A program made the translations under genes and the position numbers. From positions 1 to 7,935 of the forward strand of contig JADZBJ010000244.1 of assembly GCA_020852155.1 (NCBI GenBank): 7,935 nucleotides of DNA. The letters are read 5' to 3'. Source of the stretch: Saprospiraceae bacterium (GTDB lineage Bacteria > Bacteroidota > Bacteroidia > Chitinophagales > Saprospiraceae). The notes beneath the pieces are model-generated. The model did no database searches. It had not been told where the DNA came from and saw nothing but the letters and a program-made list of their open reading frames with translations. Each line of letters starts with the position of its first letter. Within the stretch, counting starts at the first letter, position 1. Below are positions 1-6,560 of the stretch, piece by piece.

Positions 1-2
1 AG

Positions 3-2138
3 GAGTTTCAATTTCAAATCACCAAAACATCTATTGCCCCGAAAATTGACGGCCGCCTCGACGACGAGGCCTGGCAGCGCGCACCTTCAGCCGGTAATTT
101 CCACCTCAAATGGCCGCGCGATGGCGCTCCTGCGCCAGCCCAAACCGAGGTGCACTGCATCTATGACGATAAGTTTCTGTATATCAGTGCCTTATGTCAA
201 GACACTGGTATGACTTACGTCATCAACAGCCTGAAACGCGACGTAGGCTACTGGGATTCTGACGGATTTGGCGTCGTGATTGACCCGGCCAATAATGCCA
301 ATAACGGCTACTTCTTCGGCCTGAATGTTGCCGGAGCGCAAACAGATGCCCTGCTCAGCAATTCCAACGACTGGGATACCAACTGGGACCAGGTATGGTA
401 TTGCGAAACGCATAAGGAAATGACAAATTGGTCGGTCGAAATCGCGATTCCGCTGCGCATCCTGCGCTTCGATCAAAACAACACGACCTGGGGCATCAAC
501 TTCGTGCGAAATGACCTGAGTAACGGCGTTTACTCCGTCTGGGCGCGCGTGCCGTTTCAATTCGACGGACTCGATATGGGCTGGACAGGCGCTATGAAAT
601 GGGATGCGCCTCCTCATCGCGTCAAGGGCAATTACAACCTGATTCCCTATGCTATAACTGCTGCTTCAAAAGATTTTGAGGCAAAAGAAGACTGGAAAAT
701 CAAGCCCAACATCGGCATGGACGCCAAAATCGGTATCGGTTCGGGCATGAACCTCGACCTGACGCTCAACCCGGATTTTTCCCAAACGGAAATTGACGAA
801 CAGGTGGTCAATCTCACCCGTTTTGATGTGCAACTTCCTGAAAAACGCACCTTTTTTCTGGAAAATGCCGACCTGTTTGCCAATTTCGGCATTCCGCCCA
901 TCAGGCCGTTTTTCTCACGCACCATAGGGCTTGACGAAGATGCGCGTGCCGTACCCATCTGGGGCGGAGCACGCCTGACCGGAAACATCAACAAAGACAC
1001 ACGCCTCGGCCTGCTCACCATGCAAACCGGCAAACAGGACAGCACACCGGCGCGCAACTATTCGGCGCTCAGTTTCAACCGGCGCATTTTCGGCCGGACG
1101 ACCATCAGCGGATACTTCCTTGACCGTGAAGCCTACGACAAAGGCGAGCGCCTGAAAAACGAGTACAGCCGAAATGCCGGAATTGAATGGTTTTTTATCT
1201 CCAATAATGGAAAATGGATGAACTGGCTGACCCATCACCGGGCTTTCCAAACGGGTGTTAATTCAAAAAACTGGTGGGGTAATTTCGGCGGGCAATACAG
1301 CACCCGAAAATTCAACATCATGATGGACGTAACACGCATGACGGAAAACTACCGCGCCAACATGGGTTTTGAAACGCGCATCGAAAACTACGACGTGACG
1401 CTGGATACGGTTTTCAGGATTGGCTACAACTTCATTTTCAACGAGGCGGCCTATCGCATTTTTCCGAAAAAGGAAAACAGCAGACTGAATTTCATCGAAT
1501 TATCAGGCCAGAACTTCATCGTGCTGAACCCGGATGGCAGTTTCAATGAATGGTCGCCCAATATTGGCTGCACCTGGAATTTCCGAAACACCAGCGAATT
1601 TAACATCAGTACTGCACCCTTTATGGCTGATGTGCCGGTGTCGTTCAAATTCGATGATGAGGAAGACCTGACCCGCTGCCCGGCATTCCCGGCCGGACGC
1701 TACGAACACGCCAACCTGCAGGCAGAATGGAGTTCGGATTATCGCAAGCGTTTTTTCTGGAAAATGGGCGCTGCCTATGGCGGTTTCTACGACGGCGAAC
1801 AATTAGCCGTGAGCGGTGAAATCCTGTACCGCTTTCAACCGGTAGTGAATATCAGTGTGAAAATGGCCTATAACGACCTGGCTTTCCCGCAGCCTTACTG
1901 CGATGTGGCTTTTTGGAACGTCACACCGCGCGTTGAAGTGTTCTTCGCCAGAAACCTATGGTGGACAACCTTCCTGCAATACAATACGCAGACGGATAAT
2001 TTCAATGTGAACAGCCGCCTTCAATGGCGTTTCAGGCCGATGAGCGACCTATTTGTGGTTTATACGGATAATTACGCGGTGCAAATCTGGGGTCCGCGCA
2101 GCCGGGCATTGGTGGCGAAGGCGAATTATTGGTTTTAG
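3..2138 (+). CDS. DUF5916-type outer-membrane protein with CBM9-like N-terminal domain (5' end missing)
   Basis: The reading frame is open from the left edge, so the start and signal peptide lie outside the window; 711 residues are visible. GTG at 150 could be read as a start but is internal, because the codons before it give a typical family opening, 'IAPKIDGRLDDEAW' (residues about 11-24). Residues about 10-205 resemble the CBM9-like beta-sandwich that begins these proteins, including 'WSVEIAIPLRILRF' near 143-156. The DUF5916 signature follows at about 254-290 ('LNPDFSQTEIDEQVVNLTRF', then 'LPEKRTFFLEN'). The rest alternates aromatic and polar residues, as in an outer-membrane beta-barrel, and ends in Tyr-Trp-Phe, the usual terminal aromatic of barrel proteins. 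Family knowledge: these are predicted outer-membrane proteins of Bacteroidota, and no reaction is established. A role in carbohydrate binding is only a guess from the CBM9-like fold. It is the only envelope gene here on the plus strand. Confidence 0.88.
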   Translation, partial: EFQFQITKTSIAPKIDGRLDDEAWQRAPSAGNFHLKWPRDGAPAPAQTEVHCIYDDKFLYISALCQDTGMTYVINSLKRDVGYWDSDGFGVVIDPANNANNGYFFGLNVAGAQTDALLSNSNDWDTNWDQVWYCETHKEMTNWSVEIAIPLRILRFDQNNTTWGINFVRNDLSNGVYSVWARVPFQFDGLDMGWTGAMKWDAPPHRVKGNYNLIPYAITAASKDFEAKEDWKIKPNIGMDAKIGIGSGMNLDLTLNPDFSQTEIDEQVVNLTRFDVQLPEKRTFFLENADLFANFGIPPIRPFFSRTIGLDEDARAVPIWGGARLTGNINKDTRLGLLTMQTGKQDSTPARNYSALSFNRRIFGRTTISGYFLDREAYDKGERLKNEYSRNAGIEWFFISNNGKWMNWLTHHRAFQTGVNSKNWWGNFGGQYSTRKFNIMMDVTRMTENYRANMGFETRIENYDVTLDTVFRIGYNFIFNEAAYRIFPKKENSRLNFIELSGQNFIVLNPDGSFNEWSPNIGCTWNFRNTSEFNISTAPFMADVPVSFKFDDEEDLTRCPAFPAGRYEHANLQAEWSSDYRKRFFWKMGAAYGGFYDGEQLAVSGEILYRFQPVVNISVKMAYNDLAFPQPYCDVAFWNVTPRVEVFFARNLWWTTFLQYNTQTDNFNVNSRLQWRFRPMSDLFVVYTDNYAVQIWGPRSRALVAKANYWF

Positions 2139-2271
2139 TAAAAGCGAAAGTCGAAGGTAAGAGGTGGAAGATGGCAGGTTTTTAATTTGATTTTCAAGAG
2201 GAAAGAGTGCTTTTTTAACAAACAACTCTGCTTTTTACCTTCGGCCTACGAATTAAAGATCATTGCAACCC

Positions 2272-2380
2272 AAGGGGGGCGTAGCCCTCCAATCTTCGTA
2301 GGAAGATTATTACAAAACAAGGGGGGGGCGTAGCCCTCCAATCTTCGTAGATTATTACAAAACAAGGGGCATAGCCCTGA
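2272..2380 (+). repeat. Left REP-like repeat array (two full units and a short third)
   Basis: Unit A (2272-2318) and unit B (2319-2363) are tandem copies. Each has AA, a G-run, the hairpin GGGC-GTA-GCCC extended by flanking G and C bases, then AATCTTC-GTAG and ATTATTACAAAAC. Unit C (2363-2380) keeps only the first hairpin, with GGGGC-ATA-GCCCT. The G-run is six long in A, eight in B and four in C. In A the stem reaches seven pairs with one G-T wobble, and a second stem-loop AATCTTC-GTAG-GAAGATT (2291-2308) is perfect; in B that second stem has lost GAA. Unit C ends 14 bases before the transposase ATG, so its hairpin would lie in the leader of the mRNA. Confidence 0.85.
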
Positions 2381-2393
2381 CATTAATATAATA

Positions 2394-2855
2394 ATGGCCA
2401 ACACTTACACCCAACTATACATTCAATTTGTTTTCTCGGTAAAAGGCAGAGAAAATCTAATCAAAGAAGCATTCCGTGATGAATTAGAAAAGGTAATATG
2501 TGGTATTGTAAACAACCACAAATGCAAAACGTATGCTATTTATTGCAATCCAGATCATACCCATATTTTTGTTGGTATGCACCCTGCTGTGTCGCCTTCA
2601 AAATTGATGGAGCAAGTAAAATCCGGTTCCTCTAAATGGCTAAACGAAAAAAAATATATTGCAGGAAAGTTTGCTTGGCAAGATGGTTTTGGTGCTTTTA
2701 CCTACTCCAAATCTCATATTGATGCGGTGGTGAAATATGTATTGAACCAAGCCGAACATCATAAAAAGCAATCATTCAAAGAGGAATATTTGTTGATCCT
2801 GGAAAAATTTGAAATTGATTACAATGAAAAATATGTTTTTGAATGGTATGATTAG
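2394..2855 (+). CDS. Y1 (HUH) transposase, IS200/RAYT type
   Basis: This is a 153-residue single-domain protein, the normal length for an IS200/IS605 TnpA-like enzyme, which cuts and rejoins single-stranded DNA at hairpin-marked ends through a 5'-phosphotyrosine bond. The HUH metal-binding motif is seen at residues 54-60 (DHTHIFV, with His55 and His57). The catalytic tyrosine is most likely Tyr115 in 'VVKYVLNQAEHH' (112-123), followed by 'KKQSFKEEY', common in this family. The opening 'YTQLYIQFVFSVKGRE' is also typical. No frameshift or missing motif is seen, so it may be active. The ATG at 2394 is preceded by an AT-rich stretch with no clear Shine-Dalgarno sequence, as is common in Bacteroidota. 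The flanking repeats are the likely DNA substrate. Whether it is a mobile IS or a resident RAYT cannot be told from one copy. Confidence 0.93.
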   Translation: MANTYTQLYIQFVFSVKGRENLIKEAFRDELEKVICGIVNNHKCKTYAIYCNPDHTHIFVGMHPAVSPSKLMEQVKSGSSKWLNEKKYIAGKFAWQDGFGAFTYSKSHIDAVVKYVLNQAEHHKKQSFKEEYLLILEKFEIDYNEKYVFEWYD

Positions 2856-2863
2856 GTAGATTT

Positions 2864-2926
2864 CAGGGCTACGCCCCTTGATGTTGATTTCATTTTATTC
2901 TACGAAGATTTATGGGCTACGCCCAC
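2864..2926 (-). repeat. Right REP-like repeats, inverted relative to the left array
   Basis: There are two units in opposite orientation to those left of the transposase. Unit D (2864-2880, CAGGGCTACGCCCCTTG) is the reverse complement of unit C (2363-2379) except at one of 17 positions. Unit E (2900-2924) has CTACGAAGATT and GGGCTACGCCC separated by TAT; it matches the reverse complement of units A and B at 22 of 25 positions, the three differences being that spacer. The distance between the two hairpin parts is longer here than on the left. Unit D starts nine bases after the transposase stop codon. Neither unit is followed by a T-run, so I do not call them terminators. Confidence 0.83.
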
Positions 2927-3078
2927 AGTAAACCTGCAAAATCTGCAGAAAAAAAATGCCAGGTAGTATGCTGTTAGGCTCCCTTGTTGGATAAAATATG
3001 CATCCCTGCTTATGTGCTTAAACGGCTGGGCAGAGATGTGTTTCATCCAATAACTGACCTAACCAGTTACTCAAAAAT
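2927..3078. other. Intergenic stretch without a recognisable gene
   Basis: This lies between the right repeat and the terminator. It holds a short minus-strand open frame of under 50 codons beginning with ATG near 3037 and running into the repeat unit E; I recognise nothing in it. A 6-bp stem TAACTG-N7-CAGTTA (3051-3069) stands just before the terminator. Nothing else stands out. Confidence 0.5.
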
Positions 3079-3115
3079 AAAAAGCCTTCATTTTCCTCGA
3101 AAATGAAGGCTTTTT
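3079..3115 (-). terminator. Intrinsic terminator of the Omp28/DUF6029 operon
   Basis: A perfect 16-bp stem (3079-3094 pairs with 3100-3115) encloses a 5-base loop. On the minus strand the 3' side of the stem ends in T's and runs on into ATTTTTG, giving a U-rich tail right after the helix. It lies 22 bases beyond the stop codon of the Omp28-like gene. The A-run and T-run at the two stem feet mean it could also stop plus-strand transcripts coming from the transposase side. Confidence 0.9.
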
Positions 3116-3137
3116 GCGATTATGTGCAAGCCGGTGT

Positions 3138-3959
3138 TTATTCCAACACCTCTTTCTCTACGGCCTGCAACACCTTTTTATCGGGGTTGCCGCCGTGGTG
3201 AACATACGCGACAATGCTGCAATGTTTTTCATCGAAACTGGCAGGCAGCACGACGGAATAATTTTTCACAACGGCATCTTCTCCGCCGATCAATGGCTCG
3301 GCAATCACGTCGCCAGTGGGCGAAGAAATCACGTCGCGCAATACGTGGCGGTGAACATAGTTGGCCACGCGTACACTACCGACCAGTTGCACATCCACGA
3401 TGCTGTCTTGCAGCAGCAAAACCGTCAGGCGGTTTTCACCGTCCAGGGTGCTCAGTGGTAACATGGAAATAGATGCGTTGACGGTGCGTGTAGCCGGATC
3501 GTAATGATTGTCAAGCGACATGACCAATCCATAGTCCTCCTGTAAATCGCCGGAAACAAAACCACCCCAGGGGCGGTCGAGCCAGATGGCGCCATTGTGT
3601 ACGCTGCGGTCTATGGAGGCAGTAGGTACGCCTTCGGCGGTTCCAATAAAGTTGTAGAGTGCCGTTGCCTCCGGGAAACGGAAGTCAATGGAACTGGCCG
3701 GAGCATCCACATAAGGCTGGGCCAGTGAGCCTGCCGCCGCATGGATGGAGACGACAATAAAATTGTCTTTGCCAACCTGATTTTGAATGGCCAGCAAATC
3801 AGCCGCGCCATCAGGACAGTTGCTGCAACGCACGCCGGTCAGTTCTTCAGCCAATACACGACGTTCGCCCTTGACAAGGCTTTTAATTTCGATGGGTTTT
3901 TCCTCGCAGGACCAGGCGAAAAGGCTGGTCACCAAAGCAAAAAAGAGTATTTTTTTCAT
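3138..3959 (-). CDS. Omp28-like outer-membrane lipoprotein with CxxC motif
   Basis: The chosen start is ATG at 3959, giving 273 residues. The frame runs upstream to 4052, but those 31 extra residues would bury a good signal peptide (MKKILFFALVTSLFAWSC). Cys18 is the likely lipidated residue; the lipobox F-A-W-S-C is loose, as is usual in Bacteroidota. Residues 36-50 (about 'VLAEELTGVRCSNCP') carry a C-x-x-C pair at Cys45 and Cys48, followed by 'DNFIVVSIHAAAG', the thioredoxin-like pattern of Omp28-related proteins. Omp28 was described as an outer-membrane antigen of Porphyromonas; its biochemical role is not settled. The CxxC suggests a thiol or redox function, but this is inference. It follows the DUF6029-like gene by 123 bases on the same strand and ends just before a strong terminator, so the two are probably co-transcribed. 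A one-mismatch -7 box (GATATTTG, 4057-4050) might add an internal promoter. Confidence 0.87.
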   Translation of the reverse strand: MKKILFFALVTSLFAWSCEEKPIEIKSLVKGERRVLAEELTGVRCSNCPDGAADLLAIQNQVGKDNFIVVSIHAAAGSLAQPYVDAPASSIDFRFPEATALYNFIGTAEGVPTASIDRSVHNGAIWLDRPWGGFVSGDLQEDYGLVMSLDNHYDPATRTVNASISMLPLSTLDGENRLTVLLLQDSIVDVQLVGSVRVANYVHRHVLRDVISSPTGDVIAEPLIGGEDAVVKNYSVVLPASFDEKHCSIVAYVHHGGNPDKKVLQAVEKEVLE

Positions 3960-4082
3960 TGTTAAACCCGGATTTAAATGATTTTGAAGATTTTCAGGAT
4001 TGATTTTTTGATTTATGAGGTTTTTCAGGTGCAGTTCGTTGATCATAGCCAAATATCAGGAGTGCGTTTTCTGAAGGAAAGA

Positions 4083-5741
4083 TCAGAATGAAGAATTGAG
4101 GTTCAGGCGCACACCGTGAAAAGTAGGCTCGTAGCGACAAATACCACCGGAGCAGTTGATGCCTTCCACCTGTTTGACATAAGCAATGGCGTAACGATTG
4201 GCGCCACGCGAATAAGCCACGCCAAGGCTCGGATAATGTAAACCGTCGAATTTCACTTTATCAACCGGGTACTTTTCGGGATCCGCGTGCTTTACTTTGT
4301 ACATATCCGAAGCATAAATCAGCCAGTGTGGCGCCAGGCCGACCTCAACCAGAGCGTTGGCCCATGAACCGAATTCCTCTTCGGTCGCCAGGTATTGGGC
4401 TTCAATACGCACCGAACGACGCGGTGTGAGTTTATACAGGACTTCGGTGTAAGGCGTGACAGCATCCACATAACTGTCTTTGCCCTGATAAACCAGAATG
4501 TTGTAGTGCAGCACTTGCAAACCACCAATCACCTGCAATTTGCGGTTGCGTTTCCAGGTAAACTCCGGCGTGATTTCGCGATAGAGTTCGGTGCCATCCA
4601 GGAATTGAATATCGCTGAAATTGACTCCGAAAGCGAGTTTTTTATTCAATTTATACTTGACATCCAGTTGTACGGCCTGCTCGCCCAACTCTTGAGTAGC
4701 AGGCGTAAAACGCGCTGTGAGGCGGTAAGTATTTTGCTTGGCCATCGGCGGCAGGAAATTAATAGCGCCCTGAATGCCCAATTGCTGCTCAGGACTGACC
4801 CTGAAACTGAAATCTTTGGTTCGCTTGCCTTCCAGCGTTATACCCAGCCCCTTTTTTGCCCAGGCCAGGCTGGTATAGACCGTATAGCCATCGCGATTGA
4901 CTAATTTCCCTTTAATGTACTCTTCTTCGCCTTTTTCATTGAGGATAGTACGCTGCTCATTGACGTCGTACATAACATCCTTTGTTTTGTAAGCGCCTTC
5001 AATGTACCACGAAAATGGGCCAGCGTTCAATGTGTTGTAAGCCGTAGCGGCGTAGGTGTTATACTGCGCGCCGATGAGGTCTTGCGGCAGGTAAAGGCCA
5101 ACATTGTCAGCGATATACTTGACGGTCGGGTTGTCGAATGTCCGGCCAACCACGCCTGCGCCGGGCGCAATGGAAAAGTTTTTCGTGCTGTCGGGGTGCC
5201 AGAAACCGTCAATAGACGCACCGCGAACGACCGTGCCGTAGCGGCTGAACTGTTGCTTGATACGGCCTGTAAAGGCTTTCAGGCGCCAGTTGTCATTAAA
5301 CTGATACGCGGCACGAACGCCATATAAAGCATTGTCAATCATCAGGTTGCGCTCTTCGTAAGCGCGAAAGATGATGCCGGAGCCAATCTGGTCGTACAGG
5401 TAACCGCCACTGACTTCAAACTTGTCAATCTTCTTGCGAACGAACCAGCGACCAATGCCTTCGTCGGTGTATGAGCCATTGGGGTTCAACAGGTTGGAGT
5501 TGTTGAACATGTCGAAACGCAGGCCCATGTCGAAGCCCCAATTGGAGTAATTCAGGTTGAGCCAACTTTCAGCGCCGAATTTTTGATAATCGTATTGCGG
5601 CGTGCCTGTTGCGCCAATTTTAGTGTCGGTAATGAAAAAATTACCGTTGGATTGGAGATTGCCCGTAATGCGGGCGGCATTTTGGCCTGAAAGCAGACTG
5701 GAAATGCCCAAAAAGATCAGGAAAGTAAACAGGTGTTTCAT
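4083..5741 (-). CDS. DUF6029-like outer-membrane beta-barrel protein
   Basis: This is a 552-residue protein. A signal peptide is clear (MKHLFTFLIFLGISSLLSGQ, cleavage near residue 20), followed by 'ARITGNLQSNGNFF'. Residues 100-141 ('FVRKKIDKFEVSGGYLYDQI', then 'GSGIIFRAYEERNLMIDNAL') are the part I recognise as DUF6029-like. The rest is a long series of short amphipathic strands with many Tyr and Trp, ending in 'LNLNSSF', a C-terminal Phe as in outer-membrane barrels. No catalytic motif is visible. The downstream Omp28-like lipoprotein shares the strand and terminator, so the pair may act together at the outer membrane; that is inference from neighbourhood. The ATG at 5741 is preferred because the signal peptide begins there and the next Met is near residue 72. 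A promoter lies almost on top of this start (separate entry). Confidence 0.82.
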   Translation of the reverse strand: MKHLFTFLIFLGISSLLSGQNAARITGNLQSNGNFFITDTKIGATGTPQYDYQKFGAESWLNLNYSNWGFDMGLRFDMFNNSNLLNPNGSYTDEGIGRWFVRKKIDKFEVSGGYLYDQIGSGIIFRAYEERNLMIDNALYGVRAAYQFNDNWRLKAFTGRIKQQFSRYGTVVRGASIDGFWHPDSTKNFSIAPGAGVVGRTFDNPTVKYIADNVGLYLPQDLIGAQYNTYAATAYNTLNAGPFSWYIEGAYKTKDVMYDVNEQRTILNEKGEEEYIKGKLVNRDGYTVYTSLAWAKKGLGITLEGKRTKDFSFRVSPEQQLGIQGAINFLPPMAKQNTYRLTARFTPATQELGEQAVQLDVKYKLNKKLAFGVNFSDIQFLDGTELYREITPEFTWKRNRKLQVIGGLQVLHYNILVYQGKDSYVDAVTPYTEVLYKLTPRRSVRIEAQYLATEEEFGSWANALVEVGLAPHWLIYASDMYKVKHADPEKYPVDKVKFDGLHYPSLGVAYSRGANRYAIAYVKQVEGINCSGGICRYEPTFHGVRLNLNSSF

Positions 5742-5746
5742 ACTGG

Positions 5747-5777
5747 CAAAAGTAGTAGAAAGCCTGTTTTTTCAAAG
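5747..5777 (-). promoter_or_regulatory. Bacteroidota sigma-A-type promoter of the DUF6029/Omp28 operon
   Basis: On the minus strand a -33 box CTTTG (5777-5773) is followed after 18 bases by TACTTTTG (5754-5747), an exact match to TAnnTTTG. The consensus spacing is about 17-23 bases. Only five bases (CCAGT) separate the -7 box from the ATG at 5741, so the expected transcription start falls at or very near the start codon. Confidence 0.6.
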
Positions 5778-5844
5778 TATGTGGTTGTAAAAATGGTCAG
5801 TAGCGGACAAAGTAGGCGGGAGGGCGGGAGCTGGCCAACAGTTT

Positions 5845-6218
5845 CTAAGAAATTGCTAATGGATTACTGACTTTTAGCCCCTCAATACCTGAGAAATCAG
5901 AAATATTCCTTGTCACCAGCTCCAAATCATGAACAATAGCTGTTGCTGCTACAAAGCATCTCCTAATGTTATTTTTTTTATTCGTCGAATACGAATTGCC
6001 TCATTTACAACAGCGTCATCAATAGGGACAGTGTTTAATATTTGAAAGATGCTGGTAAAATATTTTATCTGTTGATCAGTAATTTGCTAAAAGCCTAACG
6101 TTTCTATATGGCTGACGACAGAAACGACATTATTTGAATCAGTAACCAATGGCAACAATAGCGTGCGATAAGGCAATTCGGCAGAATAAATTAAGATGTT
6201 GGTATCAATTAGTTTCAT
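5845..6218 (-). pseudogene. Broken PIN-domain (VapC-like) toxin
   Basis: Starting at ATG 6218 the frame reads 'MKLIDTNILIYSAE', the start of a PIN-domain RNase toxin. It meets an in-frame TAG at codon 44 (6089-6087) after 'VVSHIETLGF', then continues in the same frame with 'QITDQQIKYF' to 'IRRIKKITLGDA'. Near 5953-5957 the frame shifts by one base, and the alternative frame gives 'FVAATAIVHDLELVTRNISD' and 'FSGIEGLKVSNP' to a TAG at 5847. Joined, the product would be about 124 residues, the normal PIN toxin length. All four acidic positions are kept: Asp5, Glu39, Asp87 and Asp108. A lost T in the run after GATGC explains the shift, and a single substitution explains the stop. It lies 13 bases after the antitoxin-like gene, the usual toxin-antitoxin order. 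It is presumed to have been an RNA-cleaving toxin of the VapBC type and is now inactive. Confidence 0.87.
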
Positions 6219-6231
6219 AGGTATTAGAGGT

Positions 6232-6525
6232 TCAAAACAACAATTCCCGGTCTTGTCTTATTGAAGATTGATATTGCACGGCATCCCCAAATTGGTGCAT
6301 ATCACATCCTTTTTCAACAATTTGAATAGCGGCTGCCAATGCTGAATTAACCTGCTCTACTTCTTTATTACGAGTCCTTTTACTTTTAACAATAGTGTTT
6401 TTAGCAACCTTGGAGGGTTGAATTTTGGCAGTTTGAAGCCGCACAGATTGGACATTTAATGGTTTGATGAAATCAACTATAGCCTTCACAACCTTTTCGT
6501 CCGATGTTTCTATAACAATTTGCAT
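6232..6525 (-). CDS. Putative type II antitoxin upstream of the broken PIN toxin
   Basis: This is a 97-residue intact frame ending in TGA. The N-terminal part 'MQIVIETSDEKVVKAIVDFI' followed by 'VQSVRLQ' looks like a small alpha/beta module. The middle is rich in Lys and Arg (about residues 38-55), suited to binding DNA or being disordered. The tail 'FGDAVQYQSSIRQDRELLF' resembles the C-terminal 'GD..xWQ..IR.DR.LP' element found in many Bacteroidota antitoxins placed before PIN toxins. That resemblance and the position 13 bases before the toxin remnant are the evidence; I cannot name the family. Such antitoxins bind the toxin and often repress their own promoter. With the toxin broken it is an orphan, yet no stop or frameshift is seen. 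It is AT-rich compared with the flanking envelope genes. Confidence 0.7.
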   Translation of the reverse strand: MQIVIETSDEKVVKAIVDFIKPLNVQSVRLQTAKIQPSKVAKNTIVKSKRTRNKEVEQVNSALAAAIQIVEKGCDMHQFGDAVQYQSSIRQDRELLF

Positions 6526-6541
6526 ACGGTGTAATTTGGAT

Positions 6542-6549
6542 CAAATATA
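6542..6549 (-). promoter_or_regulatory. Possible -7 box of the antitoxin/toxin operon
   Basis: TATATTTG on the minus strand matches TAnnTTTG exactly, 16 bases before the antitoxin ATG (6525). The only upstream TTG, which overlaps the stop codon of the surface-protein gene, is 12 bases away, too short for the usual -33 spacing. The motif is AT-rich and could occur by chance, so this is a moderate call. Confidence 0.4.
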
Positions 6550-6560
6550 GCGTAAAACGT

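Larger units (their letters stand above)
2272..2926 (+). mobile_element. IS200-like / REP-associated transposase element with inverted hairpin repeats
   Basis: One Y1 transposase gene is bracketed by related hairpin repeats, direct on the left (2272-2380) and inverted on the right (2864-2926). Read outward from the gene, the sides match in order: CAAGGGGC-A/G-TAGCCCTG, a spacer, then CTACGAAGATT-N3-GGGCTACGCCC on the top strand of the right side. The left side has one extra unit. There is no TnpB-like gene, and no direct target duplication is expected for HUH enzymes. Subterminal hairpins are usual for IS200/IS605 elements; several inverted REP units beside a single-domain enzyme is the RAYT ('REPtron') layout of proteobacteria. 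I cannot fix the exact ends. The base composition is clearly more AT-rich than that of the neighbouring genes, which suggests separate acquisition. Confidence 0.7.

Noticed and set aside
192..1802. Several minus-strand open frames of 65-141 codons opposite the DUF5916 gene
   Set aside because: The plus-strand frame has clear family signatures throughout; the antisense frames have odd composition and no recognisable domains.
2151..2244. 9-bp inverted repeat CGAAGGTAA ... TTACCTTCG after the DUF5916 gene
   Set aside because: The arms are 74 bases apart with no T-run or link to the mobile element, so it cannot be separated from chance and is not called a terminator.
2272..2380. Tandem repeats as a CRISPR array
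   Set aside because: There are only two full units, without spacers of regular length, and inverted copies lie on the other side of the transposase; this is a hairpin repeat, not CRISPR.
2895..3039. Short minus-strand open frame starting near 3037
   Set aside because: It is under 50 codons, has no recognisable similarity and runs into the repeat unit E; probably chance.
3114..3472. Plus-strand open frames opposite the Omp28-like gene
   Set aside because: They are shadows of the minus-strand coding sequence, with no start signals or family motifs.
3960..4052. N-terminal extension of the Omp28-like protein from an ATG at 4052
   Set aside because: It would put 31 residues in front of a complete lipoprotein signal peptide, so the ATG at 3959 is the natural start.
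5950..5985. A-run of eight bases in the toxin remnant as a programmed -1 frameshift site
   Set aside because: Slipping there would reach the downstream frame but would replace the catalytic LGDA segment with unrelated residues, and the upstream TAG at codon 44 would still stop synthesis. Simple decay fits better.
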